NCBI GenBank assembly: GCA_022845955.1
Contig: AP025576.1
Span: forward strand, 2,232,001-2,296,000
From: Lachnospiraceae bacterium
Lineage (GTDB): Bacteria; Bacillota; Clostridia; Lachnospirales; Lachnospiraceae
DNA length: 64,000 nt
Direction of reading: 5' to 3'
Under the pieces are notes generated by a model. That model was not told the DNA's origin, searched no databases, and worked only from the letters and a program-made list of their open reading frames with translations. This document shows, piece by piece, positions 35,247 to 45,137 of this stretch (position 1 is the stretch's first letter; every line of letters starts with the position of its first letter). The position numbers and the translations under genes are program-made.

Positions 35247-36857
35247 ATGAGTATAAAAGATAAGATGAAGGCTAAGGTAGAGAGCAATAAGAACCTTAAC
35301 CGCTTTTTGGGTGGAAGGAATCTTGTTCTTGCCGCCGGTATTGCTGTTGCTGTCGTGGTTGCACTGGGAGCAGCGGTTTTTCTTAATGTTAAGAATAAGG
35401 GAAGATACGAGGTGTTATTCCCGGGAATATCCGTAGATGAGAATACGGAAGTATATACGGTGCTCAGAAGCCGCGGAGTGGATGCGAAACGAAATGAATC
35501 GGGGGAAGTGACCGTACCCGAAGAAGAATTGGGAGATATCATGCTTGATATGTCCCTTTTGGGGTATCCCAAAACAGCCCTGCCTTTCAATATTTTTTCT
35601 GACAACACAGGCTTTACGACAACGGAATTTGAAAAGAAGCAGTATCTGCTTCTGAACCTCCAGGATCGTCTGGAGCGGACGCTGAAGGACATGAGCGGAA
35701 TTTCCAATGCCATCGTGACGCTGAATGTTTCTGACGACAGTATCTACGTCTGGGATGAACAAAGCTCGGACAGCACGGGTTCTGTTTCTTTGACGTTGAT
35801 CCCTTCTTATGAATTATCCCCGGAAAAAGTTGCCGCCATCAAAAAGCTGGTGGCGAACAGCGTGCCGAGACTGCTGCCGGAAAATGTTACGATCATCAAT
35901 GCGGCCACCATGGAAGAACTGCAGGGGCAGAGCCTTGACAGCGGAAGCTATTACGGGCTGGATCGTCTGGATTTCGAATCCAAGGTGGAGAAGCGTCTGG
36001 AAGACAAGATCATGAATGTCCTGACCCTGGCCTATAAACCCAGCCAGATCCGCGTTTCCGCCACCGTGGTGATCGACTATGACAAGATGATTACGGAAAA
36101 TATGCAGTATGTGCCCCAGTCAGACGGCAACGGGGTGATCGGCCGGTCGGAGGAGAGCAAATCCCAGGGATCCGTCCAGGGAGCCGGCGGCGTGGCCGGG
36201 GAGGAAAATAATACGGATATCCCTGCTTATGGGACGTCCGGCAGCGGACAGGGCGGGACGCAGTCGGAGGAATATTATAATAATGTAGACTATCTGGTGG
36301 GATATATCAAACAGCAGATAGAAAAGGATAACGTGAAGCTGCAGAAAGCAACCGTTTCGGTTACCGTGAATGACAATAACCTCACGGAAAACCGGAAGCA
36401 GCAGCTGATAGATACCGTATCCAAAGCGGCTAACATCGCCCCGGAGGATATTGTCATTACCAGCTTCCGGCAGACGGAGGTTCAGCCGGAAACCATTCAG
36501 CCCGAGAAAAAAGAAAACGAACCGGAAGGAATTGTATGGAACAGGGATCTGCTGTTTCTAGCGGGAGCCGGGGGGCTTCTCCTTCTGCTGCTGCTGTTTT
36601 TGTTCATTCACAGATATAGAAAACATACCCGGGAAGATGATGCCATGTTTGCCCAGGCGGAAAACCAGAGGAATGCGGCTTCCGTCCTGGAACGGGCAGG
36701 CGAGGAGGCTGTTGTGAACAGTATAGGAACCGGGGAACCGGAGCCCGGTGTGGCAGCAAATGATAATCCTATGGAGCAGGTCCGGAATTTTGCAAAGGCC
36801 AATCCGGAAATTATTGCTACTATGATTAAGTCATTGCTGAAGGAAGGAAATGAATGA
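35247..36857 (+). CDS. fliF: Flagellar MS-ring protein FliF
   Basis: MS-ring subunit of 536 residues. A membrane span near residues 28-48 (LVLAAGIAVAVVVALGAAVFL) precedes the secretin/YscJ-like ring-building domains (YEVLFPGISVDENTEVYTVLRSRGV onward). A Gly/Ser-rich section near 290-345 follows. The second membrane span lies near 430-450, and the C-terminal tail for FliG binding ends at residue 536. The length matches FliF. The end overlaps fliG by eight bases. Confidence 0.95.
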   Translation: MSIKDKMKAKVESNKNLNRFLGGRNLVLAAGIAVAVVVALGAAVFLNVKNKGRYEVLFPGISVDENTEVYTVLRSRGVDAKRNESGEVTVPEEELGDIMLDMSLLGYPKTALPFNIFSDNTGFTTTEFEKKQYLLLNLQDRLERTLKDMSGISNAIVTLNVSDDSIYVWDEQSSDSTGSVSLTLIPSYELSPEKVAAIKKLVANSVPRLLPENVTIINAATMEELQGQSLDSGSYYGLDRLDFESKVEKRLEDKIMNVLTLAYKPSQIRVSATVVIDYDKMITENMQYVPQSDGNGVIGRSEESKSQGSVQGAGGVAGEENNTDIPAYGTSGSGQGGTQSEEYYNNVDYLVGYIKQQIEKDNVKLQKATVSVTVNDNNLTENRKQQLIDTVSKAANIAPEDIVITSFRQTEVQPETIQPEKKENEPEGIVWNRDLLFLAGAGGLLLLLLLFLFIHRYRKHTREDDAMFAQAENQRNAASVLERAGEEAVVNSIGTGEPEPGVAANDNPMEQVRNFAKANPEIIATMIKSLLKEGNE

Positions 36858-37866
36858 TATGGAAACAGAAGGAAGGAGCGCTGCCGAAAGGGCGGCGGCA
36901 GTGATATCCGTCATTGGGGTGGAAAATGCATCCGAGGTGCTGCGCCACCTTTCCGAAGGAGAGATCGAACAGCTGTCTGTGGAGCTGTCCCGTTTGCCCA
37001 AGCTTTCCAATGGAGAGCTGGAAGAGATTTCAAAGGATTTCTATGATTGCTGTGTGACGGAAAAGGTGATTACCAGCGGAGGCCGGGAATATGCCAAGGA
37101 GGTACTGGAAAAGGCCTTCGGGCAGCAGCAGGCCAGAAGCATGATGGATCGGGTCAGCAAAGCCCTTCATACCAAGTCCTTTGCATTTATCCGGAAAATA
37201 GATTATAAGTCCCTTATGAGTGTGATACAGAACGAACATCCCCAGACGCTGGCATTTATCCTGTCTTATGCCAACGCGGAGCAGGCTTCCAAAATCATCG
37301 CGGAACTGCCGGGGGAAACACGGATTGATGTGGTGGAACGTATAGCCGGTATGGAAAGGGCCTATCCGCCTATCGTCAAAGTGGTGGAGGAAGTGGTCCG
37401 GGGGAAAATAGGGGTTTCCGCTACGGAAGACGCCATGGAACTGGGCGGATTGAATTATGTGGCTGATGTGATGAACCACGTGGACCGCAGTACGGAAAAA
37501 GATATTTTTGATGAATTAAACATCAAGAATCCCCGTTTGGCGGAAGGTGTGAGAAAACTCATGTTTGTATTTGAAGATATAGCCTATCTGGATCCCATGT
37601 CTATCCAGCGTTTTATCAGGGATACGGATTCCAGGGATCTGGCCGTGGCCCTCAAGGTGGCGAACCGGGATGTAACCAACGCTATTTTTTCCAATATGTC
37701 TACCCGTATGAGGGAAAGCATACAGACGGATATGAATTTCCTGCATAATATCCGTATGAGCTCGGTGGAAGAGGCGCAGCAGAGGATTGTCTCCACCATC
37801 CGGAGGCTTGAGGAGGAAGGGGAAATCGTGATTTCCAAAGATGGAAAGGATGAAGTAATTGTCTAG
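36850..37866 (+). CDS. fliG: Flagellar motor switch protein FliG
   Basis: Rotor and torque-generating protein of 338 residues. The N-terminal part interacts with FliF. The middle domain contains EHPQTLAFILSYANAEQASKIIAELP, the typical EHPQTxA motif. The C-terminal domain has FVFEDIAYLDPMSIQRFIRDTDSRDLAVALKVA with the charged residues that face the stator, followed by the ISTNMSxRMRE-type helix (IFSNMSTRMRESI). It overlaps both fliF and fliH. Confidence 0.96.
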   Translation: MNDMETEGRSAAERAAAVISVIGVENASEVLRHLSEGEIEQLSVELSRLPKLSNGELEEISKDFYDCCVTEKVITSGGREYAKEVLEKAFGQQQARSMMDRVSKALHTKSFAFIRKIDYKSLMSVIQNEHPQTLAFILSYANAEQASKIIAELPGETRIDVVERIAGMERAYPPIVKVVEEVVRGKIGVSATEDAMELGGLNYVADVMNHVDRSTEKDIFDELNIKNPRLAEGVRKLMFVFEDIAYLDPMSIQRFIRDTDSRDLAVALKVANRDVTNAIFSNMSTRMRESIQTDMNFLHNIRMSSVEEAQQRIVSTIRRLEEEGEIVISKDGKDEVIV

Positions 37867-38608
37867 AATTATAAAGTCCGGTCAGGCCGTGTACCAGGAT
37901 CTGGAGGTGGCTGTATATGAGGAATACTCAGGCTTGCAGGAGCAGGAGGATACGGCACCGCACCCGGAAGAAAGCTACACGCTGATTTCGGAAGAAAAAA
38001 GGCATATCCTGGAGCATGCCAGAAACCAGGCAAAGGAATCCATGGCGGAAATACTCACGGAAGCTTATGCCCAGCGGGATAAGATAGTGAATACCGCGGA
38101 GGAAGAGGCCGCGAGGATACGCGTCCGGGCCAGGGAAGAAGGACATGCACAGGGACTGGAGGAAGCCTTATCCTCTGTAGAGGAACTGCTGACCGGCCTC
38201 CGGCAGGAGATAAAGGACATATACGCACAGATGGAAACACAGGCGGAGGATATCCGGGGCCGGATCGTGGAGCTGTCACTGGATATTGCAGGCAAGATTC
38301 TGGAAAAACGAATCGAAGAGGACAGCGGGGAAATGGCAGAGCTGGTTAAGCAGGCGATTCTGACGGAACGGGATAAAAAGAAGATTGACGTACATATTTC
38401 CGCAAAGGCTGTGGCGCTTGCGGAGAAACTGGATAAAGAACTGGAACCGCTGCAGGAAAAATACGGTAGCACCATACGCCTGAAGAAAGAGGAAGGACCT
38501 CTGGATCGGGTCCGTATTGAAACAAGCGATGGATACCTGGATGCTTCCGTATTTGGACAGCTGGAGCAGCTGAAAGAGCAGCTTTCCTCTCTGGAGGGCC
38601 GGATATGA
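37859..38608 (+). CDS. fliH: Flagellar export ATPase regulator FliH
   Basis: FliH protein of 249 residues that binds the export ATPase FliI. The start is TTG at 37859, overlapping the fliG stop by eight bases behind AAGGATG. The central part is strongly charged and probably coiled coil (about residues 45-140, including EEAARIRVRAREEGHAQGLEEALSSVEEL). The C-terminal domain contains ELSLDIAGKILEKRIEEDSGEMAELVKQAI and VDVHIS-like strands. It overlaps fliI by four bases (ATGA). Confidence 0.9.
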   Translation: MSRIIKSGQAVYQDLEVAVYEEYSGLQEQEDTAPHPEESYTLISEEKRHILEHARNQAKESMAEILTEAYAQRDKIVNTAEEEAARIRVRAREEGHAQGLEEALSSVEELLTGLRQEIKDIYAQMETQAEDIRGRIVELSLDIAGKILEKRIEEDSGEMAELVKQAILTERDKKKIDVHISAKAVALAEKLDKELEPLQEKYGSTIRLKKEEGPLDRVRIETSDGYLDASVFGQLEQLKEQLSSLEGRI

Positions 38609-39915
38609 AGACAGATTCAGACAAGGCCCGCGAATATCTGAGAAGGGCGGATCTGTATACCTATATGGGGCGGATCGATAAAATAGTAGGAACCACCGTG
38701 GAGGCCACCGGCCCGGAATGCCGCATTGGGGATGTCTGTACGATAGAAGTGGCAGGCAGCGCCCGCAGGATGGCCGCTGAAGTGGTGGGTTTCCGGGAAA
38801 ACAAGGTTCTGCTGATGCCCTATGAGGATATTGAAGGAATCGGTTATGGGAGTGCTGTCCGCAATACCGGCAGCAAGCTGTTGATTCCGGTTGCGGACAG
38901 CCTGATCGGGCGCACGGTGGATGCCCTGGGCCAGCCAATTGACGGCGGGCCTTCCATAGAACAGCCGGCATTTTACCCGATTACCGGTGTATCTTCCAAT
39001 CCCATGGAACGGCCTCCTATTGATACGGCTATCCAGATGGGAGTAAAAGCGATAGACGGCCTGCTTACGATAGGAAAGGGCCAGAGGATGGGAATCTTCG
39101 CCGGAAGCGGTGTGGGGAAGAGTACACTGATGGGGATGATAGCCAAAAACGTAAAAGCGGATGTGAATGTAATTGCGCTGGTGGGGGAACGAAGCCGTGA
39201 GGTGGTGGAATTCATTAACCGAGATCTGGGGGAGGAAGGACTGAAGCGTTCGGTCCTGGTGGTGGCAACCTCCAATCAGTCCGCCATGATGCGCGCCAAA
39301 TGCACGATGACAGCCACCACAATTGCAGAATATTTCCGGGATCAGGGGAAAGATGTGCTTCTTATGATGGATTCCCTGACCCGTTTTGCCATGGCGCAGA
39401 GGGAGATCGGACTCAGTATCGGAGAACCGCCCGTAGCCAGGGGTTATACGCCCTCTATATATTCGGAACTGCCCAGGCTGCTGGAACGTTCCGGCAATTT
39501 TGAACGGGGCTCTATCACCGGCATATATACCGTGCTGGTGGAAGGAGACGATGCCAACGAACCGATATCCGATACGGTGCGGGGAATTATAGACGGCCAT
39601 ATCATGCTGTCCCGGAAGGTGGCGACCAGCAACCGTTATCCGGCCATTGACATTCTTTCCAGCGTCAGCCGTCTGATGAACGAAATCGTACTGCCGGAGC
39701 ATAAGGCTGCAGCCGGCCGGCTGCGGAAAATGCTTTCCGTTTATGAAAGCAACCTGGATCTGGTATCCATCGGTGCCTATAAAAAAGGAACCAACCCGGA
39801 ACTGGATGAAGCGCTGGAACGGATCCGCAATATCTATGATTTTCTGCAGCAGAAAACAGACGAAAGTTTTACCCTGGAGGAAACGGTGCTTCAGATGATC
39901 AAACTGATGCAGTAG
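38605..39915 (+). CDS. fliI: Flagellar export ATPase FliI
   Basis: Cytoplasmic ATPase of 436 residues that energises flagellar type III export. Walker A GSGVGKST is near residues 168-175, VLLMMDSLTRFAMAQREIGL covers the Walker B region, and the family motif PPVARGYTPSIYSELPRLLERSG is intact. The start overlaps the fliH stop. It lies between fliH and fliJ as usual. Its partners in the export gate (FliP, FliQ, FliR, FlhB) are not in this window. Confidence 0.97.
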   Translation: MKTDSDKAREYLRRADLYTYMGRIDKIVGTTVEATGPECRIGDVCTIEVAGSARRMAAEVVGFRENKVLLMPYEDIEGIGYGSAVRNTGSKLLIPVADSLIGRTVDALGQPIDGGPSIEQPAFYPITGVSSNPMERPPIDTAIQMGVKAIDGLLTIGKGQRMGIFAGSGVGKSTLMGMIAKNVKADVNVIALVGERSREVVEFINRDLGEEGLKRSVLVVATSNQSAMMRAKCTMTATTIAEYFRDQGKDVLLMMDSLTRFAMAQREIGLSIGEPPVARGYTPSIYSELPRLLERSGNFERGSITGIYTVLVEGDDANEPISDTVRGIIDGHIMLSRKVATSNRYPAIDILSSVSRLMNEIVLPEHKAAAGRLRKMLSVYESNLDLVSIGAYKKGTNPELDEALERIRNIYDFLQQKTDESFTLEETVLQMIKLMQ

Positions 39916-39925
39916 GAGGGAGTCT

Positions 39926-40381
39926 ATGAAGAAATTTATCTTTCCCCTGGAACGGATGCTTAATTTCCAGGAGCAGGATTTAGAAAAAGAACGGGGGGTT
40001 ATGAGCCGGCTGCTGGCATACAGAAGCCAGCTGGAGGAAAAAAGGCGGCTTCTGTCTGCGGAAATGGAACGGGTGCAGAAGGAACGGGAGACAGCCATAC
40101 GAAAGGGAACCACTGTTTTTGAACTGCGATCCTCCAGTGTTCTGCTTGTCAGCGGAAAAAAGCAGTTGGAGGAGCTTCAGAACGAAAGAATCCGCATAGA
40201 TGAGGAAATCGAAAAACAACGTCAGGTGGTAGTCAGCGCTTCCCAGGAAGTGAAAAAGCTGGAGAACCTGAAGGACAAACAGTTGGAGGAATACCGCCAG
40301 GAAGAAGCCAGGGAGCAGCAGGAGATCATCTCCGAGCATGTTTCCGGCAGTTTTGTTCGGAATGGCGTTTCCTATAGATAA
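39926..40381 (+). CDS. fliJ: Flagellar export chaperone FliJ
   Basis: Coiled-coil protein of 151 residues that links FliI to the FlhA gate. The sequence FIFPLERMLNFQEQDLEKERGVMSRLLAYRSQLEE is the typical FliJ opening, and nearly the whole chain is helical and charged. It sits ten bases after fliI with an AGGAGGG ribosome site. Identification rests on this pattern, length and position. Confidence 0.88.
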   Translation: MKKFIFPLERMLNFQEQDLEKERGVMSRLLAYRSQLEEKRRLLSAEMERVQKERETAIRKGTTVFELRSSSVLLVSGKKQLEELQNERIRIDEEIEKQRQVVVSASQEVKKLENLKDKQLEEYRQEEAREQQEIISEHVSGSFVRNGVSYR

Positions 40382-40434
40382 TTCCTGCCTCCTGTGGCGG
40401 GAATAGAAATACAAAAAGGAAGGTGGTGAAACAT

Positions 40435-41790
40435 ATGAATGTACAGGCATTACAGAACACAGGAATGAAAGGAACACAAAAAGGCAGCCGGCTGGATCCG
40501 GGAGGCCCCGATTCCTTTATGGAAGTGCTGAATACCCGTCTGGAACAGTCCGCTGCCAATAAGCCCCGGAAAATGCTCAGGGAATCCGTATCACAGCCCG
40601 TAAAAACGGATCGGGGTCCGCTAAACACCCCGGATAGCGCCGCGGAAAAGGCAGCTCAGGATGCACAGGAAAAAAACGAAGCACCTCTGTCGGAAAATCC
40701 CGGCAGGCCCGGGGATACAGTCCCGGATCGGACGGACGAACCCGCGAAGGAACAGGCACAAGCCGCGGCAGGTATTATGGCGGAGGAACAGCTTATGCAG
40801 AACGGCTGGGAGATTCTTCTGCCGGATGGAGCCTTATCCGGGGGTACCGGCGGCGGGGAAGAGATGGTTTCCGGTATCCTGCAGCCGGGGAATGACGTAA
40901 GCCGGCTTTTGCCGGGAACGGAGGAAAATCTGTTATCCGCAGCAGCCATGCCGGCAGGAGACTTCCGTACAGCGGAAGGAAAGAAAACCGGGGGACGGGC
41001 GGAAGAAACGCCGGAAAAAGGCTTCTTTCTCAAAAGCGGCGATGCCATAAAAGGGGAGACCGCCGGCGGTTTGTCTGCGGACAGGACAGTCCGTGACGGA
41101 CAGGAAGCTTCCGGGGAGGGAACGTCCTCCTATGGAGACGTACTGAAGGAACAGTCCCGCTTATTAAAGGAGCTGGCAGGCCGGGGGAAGGAAGAGACAC
41201 AGACAGAAACGGCTGACAGCCCCGCAAACAGGGAACCAGACACGGATGCTTTGCAGAAAAAGGTGGACGAGAAGGCCTGGCTGCCCATGGACCGCATGAT
41301 AGCCGTAAGAGCGGCGGACCGGCCGGAAATAACGGCGGCTTCCGGTACAAAAGCAGAAGCTGTGCCGGTTATGCAGCAGGTGAAAACAGGACTGGAAGAA
41401 GGAATGGCAAAGGGGATGAACCATTTTACCATCCGCCTCAAGCCGGAAGGCCTGGGAGAGATTGTAGTCCGCATGGTGACCGAAGGCGGGAAGATATCCA
41501 TGCGTATCGGGGTGAGCAATGAAGAAACACAACGCCTGATAAACAGCGAACTGCTTCAGCTTAAGGAAGCCCTGCAGCCTTTGAACGCCCAGGTGCAGGA
41601 GGTCTATCACAGCGGCTTCGGCGGTATGGATTCCGCCGGATACCAGCAGGATATGTACCGGCAGCAGAGACAGATGAACGGTATGCTGATGCGCCGTTAC
41701 GGCGGTACGCAGGCCGGAGAGGAAGAAGATACATCCGCCGACATTCCGGTTTACAGCCGGACGGATGGAAGGCTGTATGCATATATCTGA
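40435..41790 (+). CDS. fliK: Flagellar hook-length control protein FliK
   Basis: Molecular ruler of 451 residues. The N-terminal two thirds are low-complexity and rich in Glu, Gly, Ala and Pro, as usual. The C-terminal Flg_hook domain is clear near residues 315-400: NHFTIRLKPEGLGEIVVRMV, then KISMRIGVSNEETQRLINSEL and the final LRE.LQ-type helix with QVQEVYH. The ATG at 40435 follows AAGGAAGG; an in-frame GTG at 40423 overlaps that site and is disfavoured. It lies between fliJ and flgD. Confidence 0.93.
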   Translation: MNVQALQNTGMKGTQKGSRLDPGGPDSFMEVLNTRLEQSAANKPRKMLRESVSQPVKTDRGPLNTPDSAAEKAAQDAQEKNEAPLSENPGRPGDTVPDRTDEPAKEQAQAAAGIMAEEQLMQNGWEILLPDGALSGGTGGGEEMVSGILQPGNDVSRLLPGTEENLLSAAAMPAGDFRTAEGKKTGGRAEETPEKGFFLKSGDAIKGETAGGLSADRTVRDGQEASGEGTSSYGDVLKEQSRLLKELAGRGKEETQTETADSPANREPDTDALQKKVDEKAWLPMDRMIAVRAADRPEITAASGTKAEAVPVMQQVKTGLEEGMAKGMNHFTIRLKPEGLGEIVVRMVTEGGKISMRIGVSNEETQRLINSELLQLKEALQPLNAQVQEVYHSGFGGMDSAGYQQDMYRQQRQMNGMLMRRYGGTQAGEEEDTSADIPVYSRTDGRLYAYI

Positions 41791-41852
41791 TTAAGCAGCC
41801 GATAAAGTGATTCAAATGAAGGAATTTCATAAGAAAGGAGGAAGCAGCCCAA

Positions 41853-42611
41853 ATGGCGGTAGACGGTTTGAACAACAGCTATGGTTCTTATACCTCGCCC
41901 TATACAAGAGACAGCGGGACGGAAGCAGGCGGGACGGACGGTACCGGGAATGTAATTGACGCGGTCTTTGAAAAGCAATCGGACCGGCAGGTTTCCATCG
42001 ACGATTTTTTGGTGCTGATGGTGGAGCAGCTGAAAAACCAGGATTTTATGAATCCGGTTGATGATACCCAATATGTGACCCAGCTGGCGCAGTTCACCAC
42101 TATGCAGCAGATGCAGGAGCTTGCGTATAATGCCAAAAGCACCTATGCCACATCCCTTGTGGGCAAAGACGTGACGGCGGCGAAGATCACCGTTAACGGC
42201 GACCTGACGACCACGGAGGGCCCGGTGGAAAAGGTATCCCTGCTGGACGGAGAATACATGATATTTGTAGGAGGCAAAGGATTTACGCTGGATGAGATCA
42301 TGGAAGTGAAGCCTTCAAGCCAGAGCGACAGCGCCCTGAAAAAAATCAGCAGCCAGCTGGAGGATATGAACAAGATGCTGGACGGCAGGCTGACGGAAGG
42401 GTTTGAAAGCGTGCGGAAGGCGGCGGAAAGCGGAATGTCCGGGACTGCGGAGGAAGATAAGACCGGCGGAGTGGACGGAAGCGGCGGGACGAATGACAGC
42501 GGAAGCGCGGACGGAAATAGCGGGACGCAGGGAAGCGGAAGCGCGGACGGAAGCGGAGGGACGCAGGAAAGCGGAAACACGGAAGAAACGGACCGCGCGC
42601 AGGATGCATAG
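41853..42611 (+). CDS. flgD: Flagellar hook assembly scaffold FlgD
   Basis: Hook-cap protein of 252 residues. The conserved core FLVLMVEQLKNQDFMNPVDDTQYVTQLAQFTTMQQMQEL identifies it, followed by a domain with VGKDVTAAKITVNG and VSLLDGEYMIFVGG. The last 50 residues are a Gly/Ser/Thr/Asp-rich tail, encoded partly by a 36-bp tandem repeat at 42498-42569 that is not part of the usual FlgD fold. It sits in its normal place between fliK and flgE. Confidence 0.94.
   Translation: MAVDGLNNSYGSYTSPYTRDSGTEAGGTDGTGNVIDAVFEKQSDRQVSIDDFLVLMVEQLKNQDFMNPVDDTQYVTQLAQFTTMQQMQELAYNAKSTYATSLVGKDVTAAKITVNGDLTTTEGPVEKVSLLDGEYMIFVGGKGFTLDEIMEVKPSSQSDSALKKISSQLEDMNKMLDGRLTEGFESVRKAAESGMSGTAEEDKTGGVDGSGGTNDSGSADGNSGTQGSGSADGSGGTQESGNTEETDRAQDA
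42498..42569. repeat. Two tandem 36-bp repeats in the flgD tail
   Basis: Units 42498-42533 and 42534-42569 share most positions and encode SGSADGNSGTQG and SGSADGSGGTQE, with a partial third unit following. The repeat stays in frame, so copy-number change would lengthen the tail without disrupting the gene. Confidence 0.75.
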
Positions 42612-42632
42612 GAACGGGAAGGAGGATAAGGG

Positions 42633-43037
42633 ATGGATCCGTTACGATATAACCAGTTGCTGCAAAGGCCGATATATACAGGCAATCCCGTTGCTATCCA
42701 ACAGAACCGGGATGCCGTGGAGTCCCCCGGAGAGGAGCAGCCTTCTTTTCAGACGCTTCTGGAAGAGAGAATCCGGGAAGAAAGCACTGTCGCTTTTTCC
42801 AAACATGCCATGGAACGCGTGGTGGAACGGAATGTGGACGTATCCCCCGGGCAGCTGGAACGGCTGAATGAAGGCGTACGGCTGGCGGAAGAAAAGGGGC
42901 TGCGGTCGCCTTTGATTCTGATGGATACCACAGCTTTTGTAGTGAATGTACCGAATAACAAGGTAGTTACTGTTGTGAATGACGGCAGCCTGAAGGGTAC
43001 CGTATTCACCAATATTGATGGAACCGTAATGATATAG
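42633..43037 (+). CDS. Flagellar operon protein, Flg_new family (TIGR02530 type)
   Basis: Small protein of 134 residues always found next to flgD/flgE in clostridial flagellar operons; its precise function is unknown. The conserved part reads FSKHAMERVVERNVDVSPGQLERLNEGVRLAEEKG, followed by LMDTTAFVVNVPNNKVVTVVND and VFTNIDGTVMI. It follows flgD by 21 bases with an AAGGAGG-like site. Confidence 0.88.
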   Translation: MDPLRYNQLLQRPIYTGNPVAIQQNRDAVESPGEEQPSFQTLLEERIREESTVAFSKHAMERVVERNVDVSPGQLERLNEGVRLAEEKGLRSPLILMDTTAFVVNVPNNKVVTVVNDGSLKGTVFTNIDGTVMI

Positions 43038-43108
43038 CCGGTCCTTTTTTGGAGGCTATCTTACCCCGAATGACGGACGGGTAAGGACGGTGGAAAAGGA
43101 GATTTACA

Positions 43109-44818
43109 ATGTTACGATCATTGTATTCAGCGGTGTCCGGTATGAAGGCACACCAGAGTAAGCTTGACGTAATCGGCAATAATATTGCCAATGTCAATAC
43201 ATACGGATTTAAGTCCAGCAGAGGACGATTTACAGATGTATTTTATCAGACACTTCAAAACGCCACAGGCGGAAGCGCTACTATGGGAGGAACCAATGCT
43301 TCCCAGATCGGATACGGCACACAGCTGGCAGGTATTGACCTGGACATGAGCCGTTCCGCATTCCAGTCCACCAACAGAGGGCTGGACGTGGCGATCGCCG
43401 GAGAAGGTTTTTTCCAGGTACAGGATTCGGACGGTAATATATTCTATACCAGGGCCGGCGCACTTCAAATAGACCCTAACAGCGGTAACCTGACTGATGC
43501 CAACGGCTATACGGTATTGGGCGTTTCCGGGGATCCGCTGGGAAAAGGGCCGGGATCCAACAAGATCCATCTCGATATTCCCTCACAGCTTGCCGCAAAA
43601 GCGGTAAAAACAGAAACAATTAATGGGATCCGTTATACCCTGACTTCGGAAAAAGCGACGACGGATGCCAATGTGTCCGTGAACTTTGTTGTGGACGATA
43701 CGCTTCCGGACGGGGCCGACGCCGTTGTTAAGGATACGGAAATAAGCACCGGTTCGATAACGGTCCGGGTCAATGCCAAATCCGTATTCAGCAGCCTTAC
43801 TGATCTGATGGATAAGGTAAATACGGCCATCACCCAGGCAAACGGCGGTAAAGAGTATCCCACCGGAAAGCTGTCGCTGACGGCGGTGCCGGACGGCGGC
43901 CTGTTTCCCGCAGGAGGCCTGACCGGCGCGGAGATCCTGGGCTACAATTTCGATGTGGTTCCCGGAGAAATGACTCTTTCCGCTGCCGATTCGGCCAACA
44001 ACGGTATTTTTGGGTCCATGCTTGCCAAAACCGTAAGCAGCGTACCCAAATTCACCGCAGAAGGCGACGTGGAATTTAAAGCGGAGTACATCAAAGCAAC
44101 GGCAGATACGAAGGCGGAATGGAAAATAACGGCTACGGTGGGAACCGGAGCGGACACAAGAACCTTTGTAGGCCATATTGATTCCTCCAGTACGGCGGCC
44201 AATTCCGTACTTTTGAAAGAAAGCCCGGTAAAAGCCGGGGAAGAAGCCGGACAATACATTGAAATGACACACGAAGGTTTTACCAAGCTGTCGGACGAAT
44301 GGCAGAAGGCCCATGCGGGAGCGGACATCAACACGGAACCAAATCCCGGTATGACCTCCGCCGGGAAAGGGACGGTAACCGCATCCCAGGATTCCAAAGA
44401 ACTGGGGCTGGGACAGAAGGGCTTCGTCCTGGAGGGCGGTACCGCAGGCGGAACCTTGTCCTCCTCCCAGGTAGGCGTTTCGATTCTGTCAAACGGTGTC
44501 ATTGAGGTAAACCATCCGGATAAAGGAAAAATCCAGGTGGGACGAATCGACCTCGCCACCTTTGAAAACCCCTATGGTCTGGAGGAGGCGGGCAATTCCT
44601 ACTTCCAGCAGACGGCCAACTCCGGTACCGCCAAGCTGTGCCAGGCGGGAACCAATGGTTCCGGTGCGCTTCAGTCTTCCGCGCTGGAAATGTCAAATGT
44701 GGATATTTCCGCGGAATTTTCAGATATGATAGTGACCCAGAGAGGTTTCCAGGCCAACTCCAGAATTATTACGGTATCCGATACCATTCTGGAGGAGCTG
44801 GTGAACCTGAAGAGATAA
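43109..44818 (+). CDS. flgE: Flagellar hook protein FlgE
   Basis: Hook subunit of 569 residues. The N-terminal rod/hook motif LYSAVSGMKAHQSKLDVIGNNIANVNTYGFKSSR is complete. GLDVAIAGEGFFQVQDSDGN follows, and the C-terminus has ALEMSNVDISAEFSDMIVTQRGFQANSRIITVSDTILEELVNLKR. The central 300 residues are variable. It is longer than the roughly 400-residue E. coli protein, which is normal for clostridial hooks. It lies between the Flg_new gene and flbD. Confidence 0.96.
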   Translation: MLRSLYSAVSGMKAHQSKLDVIGNNIANVNTYGFKSSRGRFTDVFYQTLQNATGGSATMGGTNASQIGYGTQLAGIDLDMSRSAFQSTNRGLDVAIAGEGFFQVQDSDGNIFYTRAGALQIDPNSGNLTDANGYTVLGVSGDPLGKGPGSNKIHLDIPSQLAAKAVKTETINGIRYTLTSEKATTDANVSVNFVVDDTLPDGADAVVKDTEISTGSITVRVNAKSVFSSLTDLMDKVNTAITQANGGKEYPTGKLSLTAVPDGGLFPAGGLTGAEILGYNFDVVPGEMTLSAADSANNGIFGSMLAKTVSSVPKFTAEGDVEFKAEYIKATADTKAEWKITATVGTGADTRTFVGHIDSSSTAANSVLLKESPVKAGEEAGQYIEMTHEGFTKLSDEWQKAHAGADINTEPNPGMTSAGKGTVTASQDSKELGLGQKGFVLEGGTAGGTLSSSQVGVSILSNGVIEVNHPDKGKIQVGRIDLATFENPYGLEEAGNSYFQQTANSGTAKLCQAGTNGSGALQSSALEMSNVDISAEFSDMIVTQRGFQANSRIITVSDTILEELVNLKR

Positions 44819-44850
44819 ACAGGACAGAATGAGATAAGGAGAAGGTATCC

Positions 44851-45060
44851 GTGATTTTCTTAAGAAAACTGAACGGGGAACGGTTTGTACTGAACCCCGA
44901 CTTAATAGAAATGGTCTCCGAAAATCCGGATACCACAATCCTTCTCACCAACGGCAAGCATCTTATTGTGAAGGAAACAATGGATGAAGTGGTGGAACGG
45001 ATACGGGAAGAACGAAGGCGTATCGTCCGTGAACTGCTGGGCGGCGCAGGGCCCTCCTGA
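44851..45060 (+). CDS. flbD: FlbD/SwrD family protein
   Basis: Small protein of 69 residues. The opening MIFLRKLNGERFVLNPDLIEMVSENPDTTILLTNGKHLIVKE is the family pattern. The start is GTG at 44851 behind AAGGAGAAGG. In Bacillus the homologue SwrD raises motor power, which fits its place just before the stator gene motA. Confidence 0.92.
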   Translation: MIFLRKLNGERFVLNPDLIEMVSENPDTTILLTNGKHLIVKETMDEVVERIREERRRIVRELLGGAGPS

Positions 45061-45137
45061 AGGAGGCCGGAAGGTAACTGTGAGGAAGCAAAACAGTTGC
45101 GCCGAAAGAAACAAAAGAGAAAAGGATGTAACAGGTT

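Noticed and set aside
38617..40113. 498-codon open frame on the minus strand
   Set aside because: It is antisense to fliI and fliJ, with no motif or ribosome site.
42498..42580. Repeats in flgD as a CRISPR-like array
   Set aside because: The units are adjacent without spacers, in frame, and encode a Gly/Ser-rich tail.
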